From NCBI RefSeq assembly GCF_019343455.1, contig NZ_CP049362.1, positions 744,001-808,000 of the forward strand: a stretch of 64,000 bases of DNA. Reading direction: 5' to 3'. Positions within the stretch are counted from its first letter, which is position 1, and each line of letters opens with the position of its first letter. The translations under genes and the position numbers were made by a program. The notes below the pieces were generated by a model. That model was not told the origin of the DNA, did no database searches, and saw only the letters and a list, made by a program, of their open reading frames with translations. Positions 55,027 to 64,000 of this stretch are shown piece after piece. The DNA comes from Alcaligenes ammonioxydans. Lineage in GTDB: Bacteria; Pseudomonadota; Gammaproteobacteria; Burkholderiales; Burkholderiaceae_B.

Positions 55027-56762
55027 GACGATTCGGCTATCACGACAATCCCGTCCTGAGCGTGCAGATTCCGTTCTGGCGCTCACGTTTGGTGCTGGTT
55101 CTTTTATTTCTGGGCTTTGGGGCATTGATCGTCAAAGCCCTGTACTTACAGGGCCTGTCCACCGAATTTTTGCAGCAGCAGGGTGAGCGCCGTTATGAGC
55201 GCACCCAGGTGCTGCCGCCCATGCGTGGCAAGGTTTTTGACCGTAGCGGGTCTGTTGTGCTGGCCTCCAGTGTGCCGGTCAAGGCTATTTGGGCCATTCC
55301 CGATGATGCCCGCAATGCCAAGCCCGAGCAGATCGGTCAACTGGCCAAGCTGTTGGGTATGGGCCAGTCCGATATCGAGCGCCGTTTGTCTGTTGAGGAC
55401 CGCAATTTCGTCTATATCAAGCGGCAAGTGGACGTGGACGTTGCCGCCCAGATTGCGGAACTGAAAATACCGGGCATCCACCAGCAGGAAGAAATGCGGC
55501 GCTTCTATCCCGAAGGGGATGTGATGGCGCACATTGTGGGCTTTACCAATATTGAGGACCAAGGCATTGAAGGTATTGAGCTGGCCTTCAACTCCGCCTT
55601 GTCGGGCACACCGGGTTCGCGCCGTGTGATTCGGGATCGTCTGGGTCGTGTCGTCGAAGACGTTCGCGCCATCATTCCGCCTACTCACGGCCAGGACCTG
55701 CATTTGTCGATTGATGCCGGCCTGCAGTTTGATGCCTACACCGCACTGAAAAAAGGGATGGAGGACGTCAAGGCCAATGCCGCGGCTGCCGTGGTCATGG
55801 ACGTCAAAACCGGGGAAATTCTGGCCCTGGTGAATCTGCCTACCTACAACCCCAACGACAGGGATGACCGCAAGGGTCCGGCCCTGCGTAACCGTGCCCT
55901 GACTGACACCTTTGAGCCCGGCTCGATCATGAAGCCGTTCACCGTCGCCTTGGCGCTGGACATCAACCGCATCACGACCTCCACCCAGTTCAATACAGGC
56001 AATGGCCAGTATCGGTATCAGGGCAGCGTGATCAGCGACGTCAGCCGCAATAACGGCATGCTGGATGCGGCCGGCATTTTGCGTCGTTCCAGCAATATTG
56101 GCATGACCATGATTTCCGAGCGGCTGACCTCGCAGGAAATGTGGAACAAGTTTACCGAGCTGGGCTTTGGCCGTTCTCCTCAGGCCGATTTTCCGGGCAT
56201 TGCCAGTGGGCGGCTGCGTCCCTGGGAGCGCTGGCGTCCGATTGAACGCGCCACCATGTCGTATGGCTATGGCCTGTCTGTTTCCCTGCTGCAGATTGCC
56301 CACGCCTACACGGCGTTTGCGCGTAATGGCGACATGGTCTCCATGACTTTGCTCAAGCGTGAAGGCAAACCGGCCAGTGTTCAGGTCTACACTCCCAAAG
56401 TCGCTGCGGAAGTGCGTGCCATGCTGGAGGCCGCGGCCGGCCCGGCAGGCGCCCGTCTGGCTCAGGTTCAGGGGTATCGCGTAGCCGGCAAGAGCGGTAC
56501 AGCGCGCAAGATTGTGGACGGACGCTACAGCAAGTCCTTGTATCGCGGCTCTTTTGTCGGTTTTGCGCCTGTCTCCGATCCTCGTATTGTCGTGGCCGTC
56601 ACCATTGACGAGCCCCATAGTTCCAACTACTACGGCGGGCGTATTGCCGCGCCTGTTTTTTCAGAAATTGTGGCCCGGAGCTTGCGACGCCTAGGTGTCC
56701 AGCCTGATGCGCCCATAGATTCGCTGGTGGCTGTTGGCCCCGGTACGGAGAATGTACGATGA
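55023..56762 (+). CDS. ftsI: Peptidoglycan transpeptidase FtsI (PBP3)
   Basis: Septal cross-linking enzyme of the divisome. The 579-residue protein has one N-terminal membrane segment (LVLVLLFLGFGALIVKAL), a pedestal domain starting RGKVFDRSGSVVLASS, and the penicillin-binding domain with active-site EPGSIMKPF (Ser-x-x-Lys), SSN (RRSSNIGM) and KSGTARK. It overlaps ftsL and murEF by 4 bp. Confidence 0.96.
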   Translation: MRRFGYHDNPVLSVQIPFWRSRLVLVLLFLGFGALIVKALYLQGLSTEFLQQQGERRYERTQVLPPMRGKVFDRSGSVVLASSVPVKAIWAIPDDARNAKPEQIGQLAKLLGMGQSDIERRLSVEDRNFVYIKRQVDVDVAAQIAELKIPGIHQQEEMRRFYPEGDVMAHIVGFTNIEDQGIEGIELAFNSALSGTPGSRRVIRDRLGRVVEDVRAIIPPTHGQDLHLSIDAGLQFDAYTALKKGMEDVKANAAAAVVMDVKTGEILALVNLPTYNPNDRDDRKGPALRNRALTDTFEPGSIMKPFTVALALDINRITTSTQFNTGNGQYRYQGSVISDVSRNNGMLDAAGILRRSSNIGMTMISERLTSQEMWNKFTELGFGRSPQADFPGIASGRLRPWERWRPIERATMSYGYGLSVSLLQIAHAYTAFARNGDMVSMTLLKREGKPASVQVYTPKVAAEVRAMLEAAAGPAGARLAQVQGYRVAGKSGTARKIVDGRYSKSLYRGSFVGFAPVSDPRIVVAVTIDEPHSSNYYGGRIAAPVFSEIVARSLRRLGVQPDAPIDSLVAVGPGTENVR

Positions 56763-59536
56763 ACGCCGCAGCAATATTGGAGTGGCTGGCGCAGCATGTC
56801 GCGCCCACGGCCAATCTGTGTTTGGATTCCCGCCAGATCAAGGCGGGTGACGCGTTTTTTGCTTGCCGTGGCTACCATGGGGATGGTCGTGAATATGAAG
56901 TTCAGGCTGTGCAGCAGGGGGCCGTCGCCATTGTGCGCGAGCAGGGCGATCAGGCTGTCGATCCTGGCGTGCCTGTGTTGCAGGTCCCCAACCTGAGCGC
57001 CTTGCTCGGTGAAGTGGCCCACCAATGGTGGGGACGTCCTTCCGAGGCCATGACTGTGGTGGCTGTGACCGGCACCAATGGCAAAACATCGACCGTGCAG
57101 TGGGTGGCTTCCGCCCTGAATCACTCTCAAGTGCCTTGCGGCACCATTGGTACGTTGGGCGTGACCTTGCCCGATGGCTCCAATCTGGGGGGTGTCCTGA
57201 CTACTCCGGATGTATTGACCGTGCACCGTAGCCTGGCCGCTATTCGTGCCCAAGGCGGCAATGCCGTTGCGCTGGAAGCTTCGTCCATCGGTCTGGAGCA
57301 GGGTCGTCTGGATGGTGTCCGTATTGATATTGCCGGGTTTACCAACCTGACCCACGATCATCTGGACTATCACCACAGCATGGAAGCCTACAAGCAGGCC
57401 AAATTGCGTCTGTTCAGCTGGCCCGGTTTGCGCAGCGCTGTGGTAAATGCTGATGATGCAATGGGCCGTGAGTTGATGCAGGCCGGTCTGGCTGCGCGTG
57501 TGATTTCTTACTCCATGAGCCAGCCCGATGTGGATTTGCTGGCACAGGACGTGCATACCGGTGCTGATGGCCAGGTATTCAATCTGGTCACTGCTCATGG
57601 CACCGCCCAGATTCTCACCCATCTGCTCGGTGAGCATAACGTGGCCAACCTCTTGCTGGTGGCCGGTGTGCTGCAGGAAGTGGGCTGGCCTGTGTCCAAG
57701 ATCGCTCGTATCATGGACAAGCTGGAGTCGGTTCCCGGCCGCTTGCAGATCGTGACACCCAAGAGCACGGCGGGTCGTTCGCCCTTGCCGTTGGTTGTGG
57801 TGGACTATGCCCACACGGCCGATGCCTTGGAGCGCGCCCTGCAAGCCCTGCGCGACGTCGCCCGTGTGCGCGGCGGCAAGCTGATTTGTGTCTTTGGTTG
57901 TGGCGGTAATCGCGACACCACTAAGCGTCCCATCATGGGCGAGGTGGCGGCCCGTCTGGCCGACAGCGTGCTGGTGACCACAGACAACCCCCGTTTTGAA
58001 GACCCCGCCGAGATCATTCGCCAGATTGTGGCCGGCATGCCAGAGGCGCCAGCGGTACAAATGGATCGCGCCCGTGCCATTCTGTCCTCCATCTGGGCGG
58101 CCAGCCCGGAAGATATCGTATTGCTGGCCGGCAAAGGCCATGAAACCTATCAGGAAGTACAAGGCGAGCGCTCGGTGTTTGATGACACCGACTGGGCGAA
58201 AGCCGCCTTGCTGTGGTTGCGTGGCGTACGCTTGAGCACGGATTCGCGCAGCCTGAGCAAAGGCGAGGTGTTTCTGGCCCTGAGTGGTGAGCAGTTTGAT
58301 GGTCACCGCTATCTGGAAAAAGCCAAGGAGCAGGGTGCCGTTGCGGCGATTGTGGCGCAGCGTGATCCTGGTGTGGACCTGCCGCAAATTGTGCTGGGCG
58401 ATACCCGTCGTGCCTTGATGATTCTGGCCACCGAGTGGCGTTCGCGTTTTGACATTCCCATGATCGGCGTGACCGGCAGCAATGGCAAGACAACGACCAA
58501 GGAAATGATTGCTGCGATTTTGCGTGCCTGGCTGGGCGAGTCGGAAAGCCTGGCCACCCGCGGCAACCTGAATAATGATCTGGGCGTTCCCCTGTCCATC
58601 CTGCGCCTGAGTGCCGAGCATAAAGCCGCGGTACTTGAAATGGGCATGAACCACCCCGGTGAGATCGCCGTGCTGGCCGCGATGGTACGGCCCACGATCG
58701 CTCTGATTAATAATGCCCAGCGCGAACACCAGGAGTTCATGCACAGCGTGGAAGCGGTGGCGCGTGAAAATGGCGCTGTCATTGATGCGCTGCCTCAGGA
58801 TGGTGCCTTGGTCATTCCGGATGACGATGCGTTTAGCGCCATGTGGGCTGAACGGGCAGGGGCGCGCGCTGTATTGCGTTTTGGTCTCAGCGGCCAGGAA
58901 ACCGTTTTTGCGGCGGACATGTTCGTCGAACCTGCTCAAACCCGCTTTGTGCTGCACGTGGCCGGCCAGTCTACGGCCCTGACCCTGCACAGCCCTGGTA
59001 TTCATAATCTGCGTAATGCCTTGGCCGCAGCGGCATGTGCACATGCCGCCGGTGCTCCCTTGACTGCGATTATGCAAGGCTTGGAGAGCTTCCGTCCTGT
59101 AACGGGCCGCATGCAGCCCAAGCAACTGTCCTCCGGTTATCAACTGATTGACGATACCTACAACGCCAACCCGGATTCGGTACGTGCCGCCATTGATGTG
59201 CTGGCCCAACTGAAAGGACGCAAGGTGCTGGTGCTGGGCAATATGGCCGAGATCGGTGACAACAGCTCCGAACTGCATGCCGAAGTGGGTGCCTATGCCA
59301 AAGAGCGGGGCATGGATGAGTTGCTGACCCTGGGAGGCGATGCGAGTCATGCCGCCCAAGCCTTTGGCGCGCGTGCGCATCAGTTCGAAACTCTGGAAGA
59401 CATGGTGTCTTACCTGCTGGCCCTGGAGCCGTCCCATGTGCTGATCAAGGGGTCGCGCAGCGCCCGCATGGAGCGCGTGGTGGCTGCGCTGGAGAGCCAC
59501 TTCTCCCGTAACGAGGGGGCTACCCATGCTTCTTGA
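56759..59536 (+). CDS. murE-murF: MurE-MurF fusion: UDP-MurNAc-tripeptide synthetase and MurNAc-pentapeptide ligase
   Basis: One 925-residue protein holds two Mur ligases that are usually separate. MurE occupies about residues 1-478: [18 protein letters not shown] loop [17 protein letters not shown], and the meso-diaminopimelate-selecting TTDNPR. MurF occupies about 480-925: [39 protein letters not shown] and [12 protein letters not shown]. The two catalyse successive addition of DAP and D-Ala-D-Ala, so fusion could channel the intermediate. The same fusion is known from Bordetella, supporting Alcaligenaceae. Overlaps: 4 bp with ftsI, 11 bp with mraY. Confidence 0.96.
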   Translation: MNAAAILEWLAQHVAPTANLCLDSRQIKAGDAFFACRGYHGDGREYEVQAVQQGAVAIVREQGDQAVDPGVPVLQVPNLSALLGEVAHQWWGRPSEAMTVVAVTGTNGKTSTVQWVASALNHSQVPCGTIGTLGVTLPDGSNLGGVLTTPDVLTVHRSLAAIRAQGGNAVALEASSIGLEQGRLDGVRIDIAGFTNLTHDHLDYHHSMEAYKQAKLRLFSWPGLRSAVVNADDAMGRELMQAGLAARVISYSMSQPDVDLLAQDVHTGADGQVFNLVTAHGTAQILTHLLGEHNVANLLLVAGVLQEVGWPVSKIARIMDKLESVPGRLQIVTPKSTAGRSPLPLVVVDYAHTADALERALQALRDVARVRGGKLICVFGCGGNRDTTKRPIMGEVAARLADSVLVTTDNPRFEDPAEIIRQIVAGMPEAPAVQMDRARAILSSIWAASPEDIVLLAGKGHETYQEVQGERSVFDDTDWAKAALLWLRGVRLSTDSRSLSKGEVFLALSGEQFDGHRYLEKAKEQGAVAAIVAQRDPGVDLPQIVLGDTRRALMILATEWRSRFDIPMIGVTGSNGKTTTKEMIAAILRAWLGESESLATRGNLNNDLGVPLSILRLSAEHKAAVLEMGMNHPGEIAVLAAMVRPTIALINNAQREHQEFMHSVEAVARENGAVIDALPQDGALVIPDDDAFSAMWAERAGARAVLRFGLSGQETVFAADMFVEPAQTRFVLHVAGQSTALTLHSPGIHNLRNALAAAACAHAAGAPLTAIMQGLESFRPVTGRMQPKQLSSGYQLIDDTYNANPDSVRAAIDVLAQLKGRKVLVLGNMAEIGDNSSELHAEVGAYAKERGMDELLTLGGDASHAAQAFGARAHQFETLEDMVSYLLALEPSHVLIKGSRSARMERVVAALESHFSRNEGATHAS

Positions 59537-60698
59537 ACTGGCACGCTGGCTCTCGGACGATCATATTCGCGCCTTCGCGGTGTTTGAGTACATCACCCTG
59601 CGTGCTATTTTGGCCAGCGCAACCGCCCTGGCCATTGGCTTGTTGGCGGGTCCCTGGGTTATTCGCAAGCTGACTGAGCTGAAAATTGGTCAGGCTGTGC
59701 GTGCCTATGGCCCCGAGTCGCATTTGCAAAAGAACGGCACCCCCACCATGGGCGGTGTGCTCATTCTCATCTCCATCGGTATCAGCACCCTGTTGTGGGC
59801 AGACTGGACCAATCGTTTTGTATGGGTCGTTTTGCTGGTGACCTTTGGTTTTGGCTGGATTGGCTGGGCAGACGACTACAAGAAAGTGGTGAATCGTGAC
59901 CCCGAGGGCATGTCCTCTCGGCAAAAGTTTTTCTGGCAAGCCTTGATCGGCATGATCGCGGCTGTGTACCTGAGCTTTGCCGTGTCCGTGCCTGCCAACA
60001 CCGAATTGTGGCCTTTGTTCAAAGAATGGGTCTTGAGCGGTTTCACGATGTCCCTGCCGGCTCAGGCTGACCTGATCGTGCCCTTTTTCAAGTCTGTGAG
60101 TTACCCGCTGGGTGTGCTCGGTTTTGTGGTCTTGACCTGGGCGGTGATTGTGGGCTCGAGCAACGCTGTCAATCTGACCGATGGTCTGGATGGGCTGGCC
60201 ATCATGCCCACCGTGCTGGTGGGTTCCGCCCTGGGTATTTTTGCCTACGTTGTCGGTCGGGTGGACTACTCCAAATATCTGTTGTTTCCCTATATACCCG
60301 GCGCGGGCGAACTGCTGGTGATCTGCGCGGCCATCGCTGGTGCGGGTCTGGCTTTTCTGTGGTTCAACGCCTATCCCGCGCAAGTGTTCATGGGTGACGT
60401 AGGGGCACTGGCCCTGGGCGGGGCGCTGGGCACGATTGCCGTGATCGTACGCCAGGAAATTGTGCTGTTCATTATGGGTGGCGTGTTTGTGGTCGAAACC
60501 TTGTCGGTCATGCTGCAGGTGACCTGGTTCAAATACACCAAGAAGCGCTACGGGCAGGGAAGGCGAATATTCCGGATGGCACCGCTGCATCATCACTTTG
60601 AAGTCAGCGGTTGGAAAGAAACCCAGGTGGTGGTCCGCTTCTGGATCATCACCATGATGCTGGTCATGATTGGTCTGTCTACATTGAAATTGCGATGA
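59526..60698 (+). CDS. mraY: Phospho-MurNAc-pentapeptide transferase (lipid I synthase)
   Basis: A 390-residue integral membrane enzyme that transfers phospho-MurNAc-pentapeptide to undecaprenyl phosphate. Catalytic motifs: GWADDYKKV (aspartates), [16 protein letters not shown], and [12 protein letters not shown]; the histidine motif PLHHHFE is near the C-terminus. About ten membrane helices. It begins inside the murEF end (11-bp overlap) and overlaps murD by 4 bp. Confidence 0.97.
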   Translation: MLLELARWLSDDHIRAFAVFEYITLRAILASATALAIGLLAGPWVIRKLTELKIGQAVRAYGPESHLQKNGTPTMGGVLILISIGISTLLWADWTNRFVWVVLLVTFGFGWIGWADDYKKVVNRDPEGMSSRQKFFWQALIGMIAAVYLSFAVSVPANTELWPLFKEWVLSGFTMSLPAQADLIVPFFKSVSYPLGVLGFVVLTWAVIVGSSNAVNLTDGLDGLAIMPTVLVGSALGIFAYVVGRVDYSKYLLFPYIPGAGELLVICAAIAGAGLAFLWFNAYPAQVFMGDVGALALGGALGTIAVIVRQEIVLFIMGGVFVVETLSVMLQVTWFKYTKKRYGQGRRIFRMAPLHHHFEVSGWKETQVVVRFWIITMMLVMIGLSTLKLR

Positions 60699-62224
60699 AT
60701 GCCCTGAGTTTTCCTTCGATCCGCAAAGACGGTCTCATGCTTATCCTCGGGTTAGGCGAGACCGGCTTTGCTGCGGCTCGCTGGTGCTTGGCCCAGGGAG
60801 CCGGTGTCCGTTTGGCGGATACGCGTGAAACGGTGCAGGGTCTGGACATGCTCCAGGCGCTGAGCCGCGAGCCGCTGGATGTGCGTCTGGGCACGCAGGC
60901 CTTGCAAACCGAAAGCCTGAAGGATGTACACACGCTGGTGCTCAGTCCCGGTCTGTCGCCGCTGGAGCCCACCCTGGCCGCCTTTTTGGCTCAGGCTCGG
61001 GAGCGTGGCATCGAGATCATCGGCGAGATCGAGCTGTTTGCTCGGGCCTTGAAGGACCTGGCCGATCAAGGGCAGGAAAGCCGCGTGCTCGCCGTGACCG
61101 GCACCAACGGTAAAACCACCGTTACAGCCATGACACGCCACTTGCTGGAGCAAGCCGGTATCTCTGCGCGGGCCGTGGGCAATATCAGCCCTGCTGCCTT
61201 GACTGCCTTGTGCGATGCTCTGGAAAGTCAGGCTTTGCCCCAAGTGTGGGTGCTTGAGTTGTCCAGCTTCCAGCTCGATAGCACGTTCAGTCTGCGGGCC
61301 GATGCGGCGGTCGTGTTGAATATTTCCCAGGATCACCTGGATTGGCATGGCGGCATGGACGCCTACGTTCAGTCCAAACAGCGTTTGTATGGCATGTGCG
61401 ATGTGGCTCTGGTCAACCGTGACGATCCTGTCGTCATGGCGATGATTCCCGATGCCAGTCAGGAATCCGTGCGCAGCTTTGGGCTGGACAAGCCCGTGTT
61501 GCTGGGTGATCTGGGCTTGCAGACCGATGGTGGCATGCAATGGCTGGTGGCCAACGAGCCTACCGATTTTGAGCTGCCCGCCACCGGCCTGAAAAAACGT
61601 CACGCAGCCGCGGCAGGAACTGTTCGTGGCAAAGGGGGCCTGAAGCGGCTGATGCCGGTTGAGGCCTTGCAGATCAAGGGTCGTCATAACGCCTTGAATG
61701 CACAAGCCGCCCTTTTGCTGGCCCGCTGCCTGGGGCTGGGTTGGGCCGAGCTGCTCAATGGCCTGCGCACCTATCAAGGCGAACCTCATCGCGTGGAGCT
61801 GGTACGTGTGCTCGATGGCGTTCAGTATCTGGACGACAGCAAAGGCACGAATGTGGGCGCTACTGTTGCTGCCCTGCGTGGCTTTGATCAGCGTGTCTGG
61901 CTGATTGCGGGAGGTTTGGGCAAGGGGCAGGACTTTGAACCTTTGGCGATGGCCGCCAAGCATAGCGTGGCAGAGGTGTTCTTGATCGGCCAGGATGCCA
62001 GATTGATCGCTGCTGTTTTGCAGGCCCACGATATTCCTCATCGTTTTTGCGAGGGCTTGGAAGCGGCCGTGCAGGCTGCCGCCGGGCAAGCGCGTTCGGG
62101 TGATGTGGTGTTGCTGTCGCCTGCCTGCGCCAGCATGGATATGTTCAAGAGCTATCACCATCGTGGTCTGTGCTTTGTGGCGGCAGTCACTGAAATGGCT
62201 CTGGATAGAGGAGAGCTGGCATGA
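60695..62224 (+). CDS. murD: UDP-MurNAc-L-Ala:D-Glu ligase MurD
   Basis: Adds D-glutamate to UDP-MurNAc-L-alanine. The 509-residue protein has an N-terminal Rossmann-like domain ([15 protein letters not shown]), ATP loop [31 protein letters not shown] and, C-terminal, YLDDSKGTN and [15 protein letters not shown]. It is longer than E. coli MurD (438) because of inserts near residues 280-330 and elsewhere. ATG at 60695 overlaps the mraY stop by 4 bp. Confidence 0.96.
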   Translation: MNALSFPSIRKDGLMLILGLGETGFAAARWCLAQGAGVRLADTRETVQGLDMLQALSREPLDVRLGTQALQTESLKDVHTLVLSPGLSPLEPTLAAFLAQARERGIEIIGEIELFARALKDLADQGQESRVLAVTGTNGKTTVTAMTRHLLEQAGISARAVGNISPAALTALCDALESQALPQVWVLELSSFQLDSTFSLRADAAVVLNISQDHLDWHGGMDAYVQSKQRLYGMCDVALVNRDDPVVMAMIPDASQESVRSFGLDKPVLLGDLGLQTDGGMQWLVANEPTDFELPATGLKKRHAAAAGTVRGKGGLKRLMPVEALQIKGRHNALNAQAALLLARCLGLGWAELLNGLRTYQGEPHRVELVRVLDGVQYLDDSKGTNVGATVAALRGFDQRVWLIAGGLGKGQDFEPLAMAAKHSVAEVFLIGQDARLIAAVLQAHDIPHRFCEGLEAAVQAAAGQARSGDVVLLSPACASMDMFKSYHHRGLCFVAAVTEMALDRGELA

Positions 62225-63414
62225 GTCTGTTTGCTGAGCTGACCTCGGGTGTCAATGCCGTTCGCCCTGGACGTACGGCATTACCCGTGTTTGATCGCCC
62301 CTTGTTGGCGGCCACTCTGATGCTGACCCTGTTCGGGCTGCTGATGGTGTACTCGGCCTCGATCGCTCTGGCAGACGGACCACGTTATGAAAGCTACGGC
62401 CGCTACTATTTTGTCATTCGCCACGCTCTGTTCATTGTGGTTGGGGTGGTGCTGGCCATGTTCACGGCCACCGTACCCATGCGGGTCTGGCAGAAGCTGG
62501 CCGTCCCCCTGTTTGCATTTTCCATTTTTCTTTTGCTGGTGGTTCTGATTCCCGGCATTGGTCGTGAGGTGAACGGGGCCCGCCGTTGGTTGCCCCTGGG
62601 CATCATCAACTTCCAGCCCTCGGAACTGATGAAGGTAGCCATGGTGCTGTACGCCGCCGATTACACGGTGCGCAAGCAGCAGCATTTGCAAACCTTTGTG
62701 CGGGGCTTTTTGCCTATGGCTGTGGCCTTGGGCCTGGTGGGGGTTCTGTTGCTGATGGAGCCCGATCTGGGCGCCTTCATGGTGATTGTGGCCATTGCCG
62801 TGGGCATTTTGTTTATCGGCGGAATCAATGGCAAGTTGTTCTCGGCGTTGCTGGGCATACTGGTCAGCAGTTTTCTTTTGCTGATCTGGCTCTCTCCCTG
62901 GCGTCGGGAGCGGCTTTTCGTTTATCTGGACCCCTGGAATCCTGATAACGCCTATGGCAGTGCTTATCAGCTGTCGCATTCGCTCATTGCGCTGGGTCGT
63001 GGCGAATGGTTTGGGGTGGGCCTGGGTTCCAGCGTGGAAAAGCTGCATTACCTGCCTGAAGCGCATACCGACTTTATCGTTGCCGTGATAGGCGAGGAAC
63101 TGGGTTTTGTGGGTGTTTCCGCCCTGATCCTGACCTTTGGCTTTCTGGTCTGGCGCAGCTTCAATATCGGCCGCCAGGCCAGTGCAATGGATCGTCTTTT
63201 TAGCGGCATCGTTGCCCAAGGCGTGGCTTTGTGGTTTGGCGTGCAGGCTTTCATCAACATTGGCGTGGTGCTGGGTCTGTTGCCGACCAAAGGGCTGACC
63301 TTGCCTTTGGTCAGTTATGGCGGCTCGGGGATTGTGATGAATCTGATGGCCTTTGCCTTGTTGCTGCGGGTGGATTTTGAGAACCGGCAAATGATGCGAG
63401 GTAAGCGCACATGA
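62221..63414 (+). CDS. ftsW: SEDS peptidoglycan glycosyltransferase FtsW
   Basis: A 397-residue polytopic SEDS protein that polymerises septal glycan with FtsI. Motifs: [67 protein letters not shown] and [15 protein letters not shown]. The aspartate of the HTDFI motif is the family catalytic residue. It overlaps murD and murG by 4 bp each. Confidence 0.96.
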   Translation: MSLFAELTSGVNAVRPGRTALPVFDRPLLAATLMLTLFGLLMVYSASIALADGPRYESYGRYYFVIRHALFIVVGVVLAMFTATVPMRVWQKLAVPLFAFSIFLLLVVLIPGIGREVNGARRWLPLGIINFQPSELMKVAMVLYAADYTVRKQQHLQTFVRGFLPMAVALGLVGVLLLMEPDLGAFMVIVAIAVGILFIGGINGKLFSALLGILVSSFLLLIWLSPWRRERLFVYLDPWNPDNAYGSAYQLSHSLIALGRGEWFGVGLGSSVEKLHYLPEAHTDFIVAVIGEELGFVGVSALILTFGFLVWRSFNIGRQASAMDRLFSGIVAQGVALWFGVQAFINIGVVLGLLPTKGLTLPLVSYGGSGIVMNLMAFALLLRVDFENRQMMRGKRT

Positions 63415-64000
63415 GCACGCCAACCATTCTGATCATGGCAGGCGGCACGGGCGGGCATATCATGCCTGGTCTGGCCGTGGCACAGGCCATGCAGCAGCGC
63501 GGCTGGAACGTGCTGTGGCTGGGGCATCCAGAGCGTATGGAAGGTAGCCTGGTTCCTCAGCATGGGATTAAAATGCTGCCTCTGCGATTTTCCGGATTAC
63601 GAGGCAAAGGCGTGAAAGCGTTGCTCTCCTTACCCTTTACCTTGCTCAGTGCCTGCTGGCAGGCGCATCGCTGTCTGCAGCAAGCCAAACCGGATGTCGT
63701 GCTGGGCATGGGCGGCTATGTCGCCTTTCCGGGGGGGCTGATGTCCTTTGTGTCGCGTCGCCCGCTGGTGGTGCATGAGCAAAATGCGGTGGCGGGAACG
63801 GCTAACCGCTATCTGGCCAAAATGGCGACCCGCGTGCTGACCGGTTTTCCCGGCGCCTTGCCCGGTGCGGTGACAGTCGGCAACCCGGTGCGGGACGCCT
63901 TCGTGGGTCAAGGCCCTGCCGCTGAACGCTATGCCAAACGTAGCGGTCCCTTGCGCCTGTTGGTGGTGGGTGGCAGCCTGGGGGCCGCCGCGCTGAACCA
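63411..64000 (+). CDS. murG: UDP-GlcNAc:lipid I transferase MurG, 3' end cut by the window
   Basis: Makes lipid II from lipid I at the cytoplasmic face of the membrane. The first 196 codons are present: the glycine loop [41 protein letters not shown] and [15 protein letters not shown], then [12 protein letters not shown] at the window edge, where the second glycine loop begins. ATG at 63411 overlaps the ftsW stop by 4 bp. Confidence 0.95.
   Translation, partial: MSTPTILIMAGGTGGHIMPGLAVAQAMQQRGWNVLWLGHPERMEGSLVPQHGIKMLPLRFSGLRGKGVKALLSLPFTLLSACWQAHRCLQQAKPDVVLGMGGYVAFPGGLMSFVSRRPLVVHEQNAVAGTANRYLAKMATRVLTGFPGALPGAVTVGNPVRDAFVGQGPAAERYAKRSGPLRLLVVGGSLGAAALN

Noticed and set aside
56630..59527. 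A 965-codon open frame on the minus strand opposite murEF
   Set aside because: It is antisense to a certain gene, is rich in His, Gln and Arg with no domain, and arises from codon bias of the true gene.

Overview
The window is a chromosomal segment of a moderately GC-rich betaproteobacterium, most likely of the family Alcaligenaceae (Alcaligenes, Bordetella and relatives). The main reasons are a natural MurE-MurF fusion inside the division and cell-wall (dcw) cluster, a double-length UvrA, a Calvin-type class II aldolase next to purC-purE-purK-tsaC, and gcdH divergent from a LysR gene. No tRNA, insertion sequence, prophage or CRISPR array was seen. Almost every gene is housekeeping or ordinary accessory metabolism.

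Left part (1-10.4 kb): the end of pgk, a broken SDR-fold gene (frameshift in a run of seven G), an aldehyde dehydrogenase, a second SDR gene, mog, fba, then purC, purE, purK and tsaC. The purC-purE gap holds a multi-branched foldable segment followed by two terminator-like hairpins, so it is either a cis-acting leader of purE or a small RNA. Next (10.4-23.4 kb) come an alpha/beta hydrolase, a MaoC hydratase, gcdH/LysR, ggt, a minus-strand run chaC-pdxH-flavin reductase-lhgO-purU, tcdA, and the folate genes pabC and pabB. GcdH and LhgO together point to glutarate and L-2-hydroxyglutarate catabolism; Ggt and ChaC both act on gamma-glutamyl compounds such as glutathione.

Middle (23.4-39.4 kb): the giant uvrA, an isolated 42-residue basic protein gene with its own promoter and terminator, a family 2 glycosyltransferase, an acidic protein of unknown function, ettA, an isochorismatase-fold hydrolase, an OsmB-like lipoprotein gene, a Rieske oxygenase, then minDE, minC and glnS. 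Here minC sits behind glnS and is cut off from minDE by a terminator.

Right part (39.5-64 kb): a pair resembling cytochrome bd oxidase in which subunit I has lost all three haem axial ligands, followed closely by a ClcB-type chloride channel family protein with CBS domains and an outer-membrane beta-barrel protein; then recQ, nrdA-nrdB-yfaE under two NrdR boxes, uup, rnpB, and the tightly overlapped dcw cluster mraZ-rsmH-ftsL-ftsI-murEF-mraY-murD-ftsW-murG, whose promoter carries a 10-bp-periodic MraZ operator. The haem-less bd-like module is the most unusual coding feature, and the purC-purE RNA the most unusual non-coding one.
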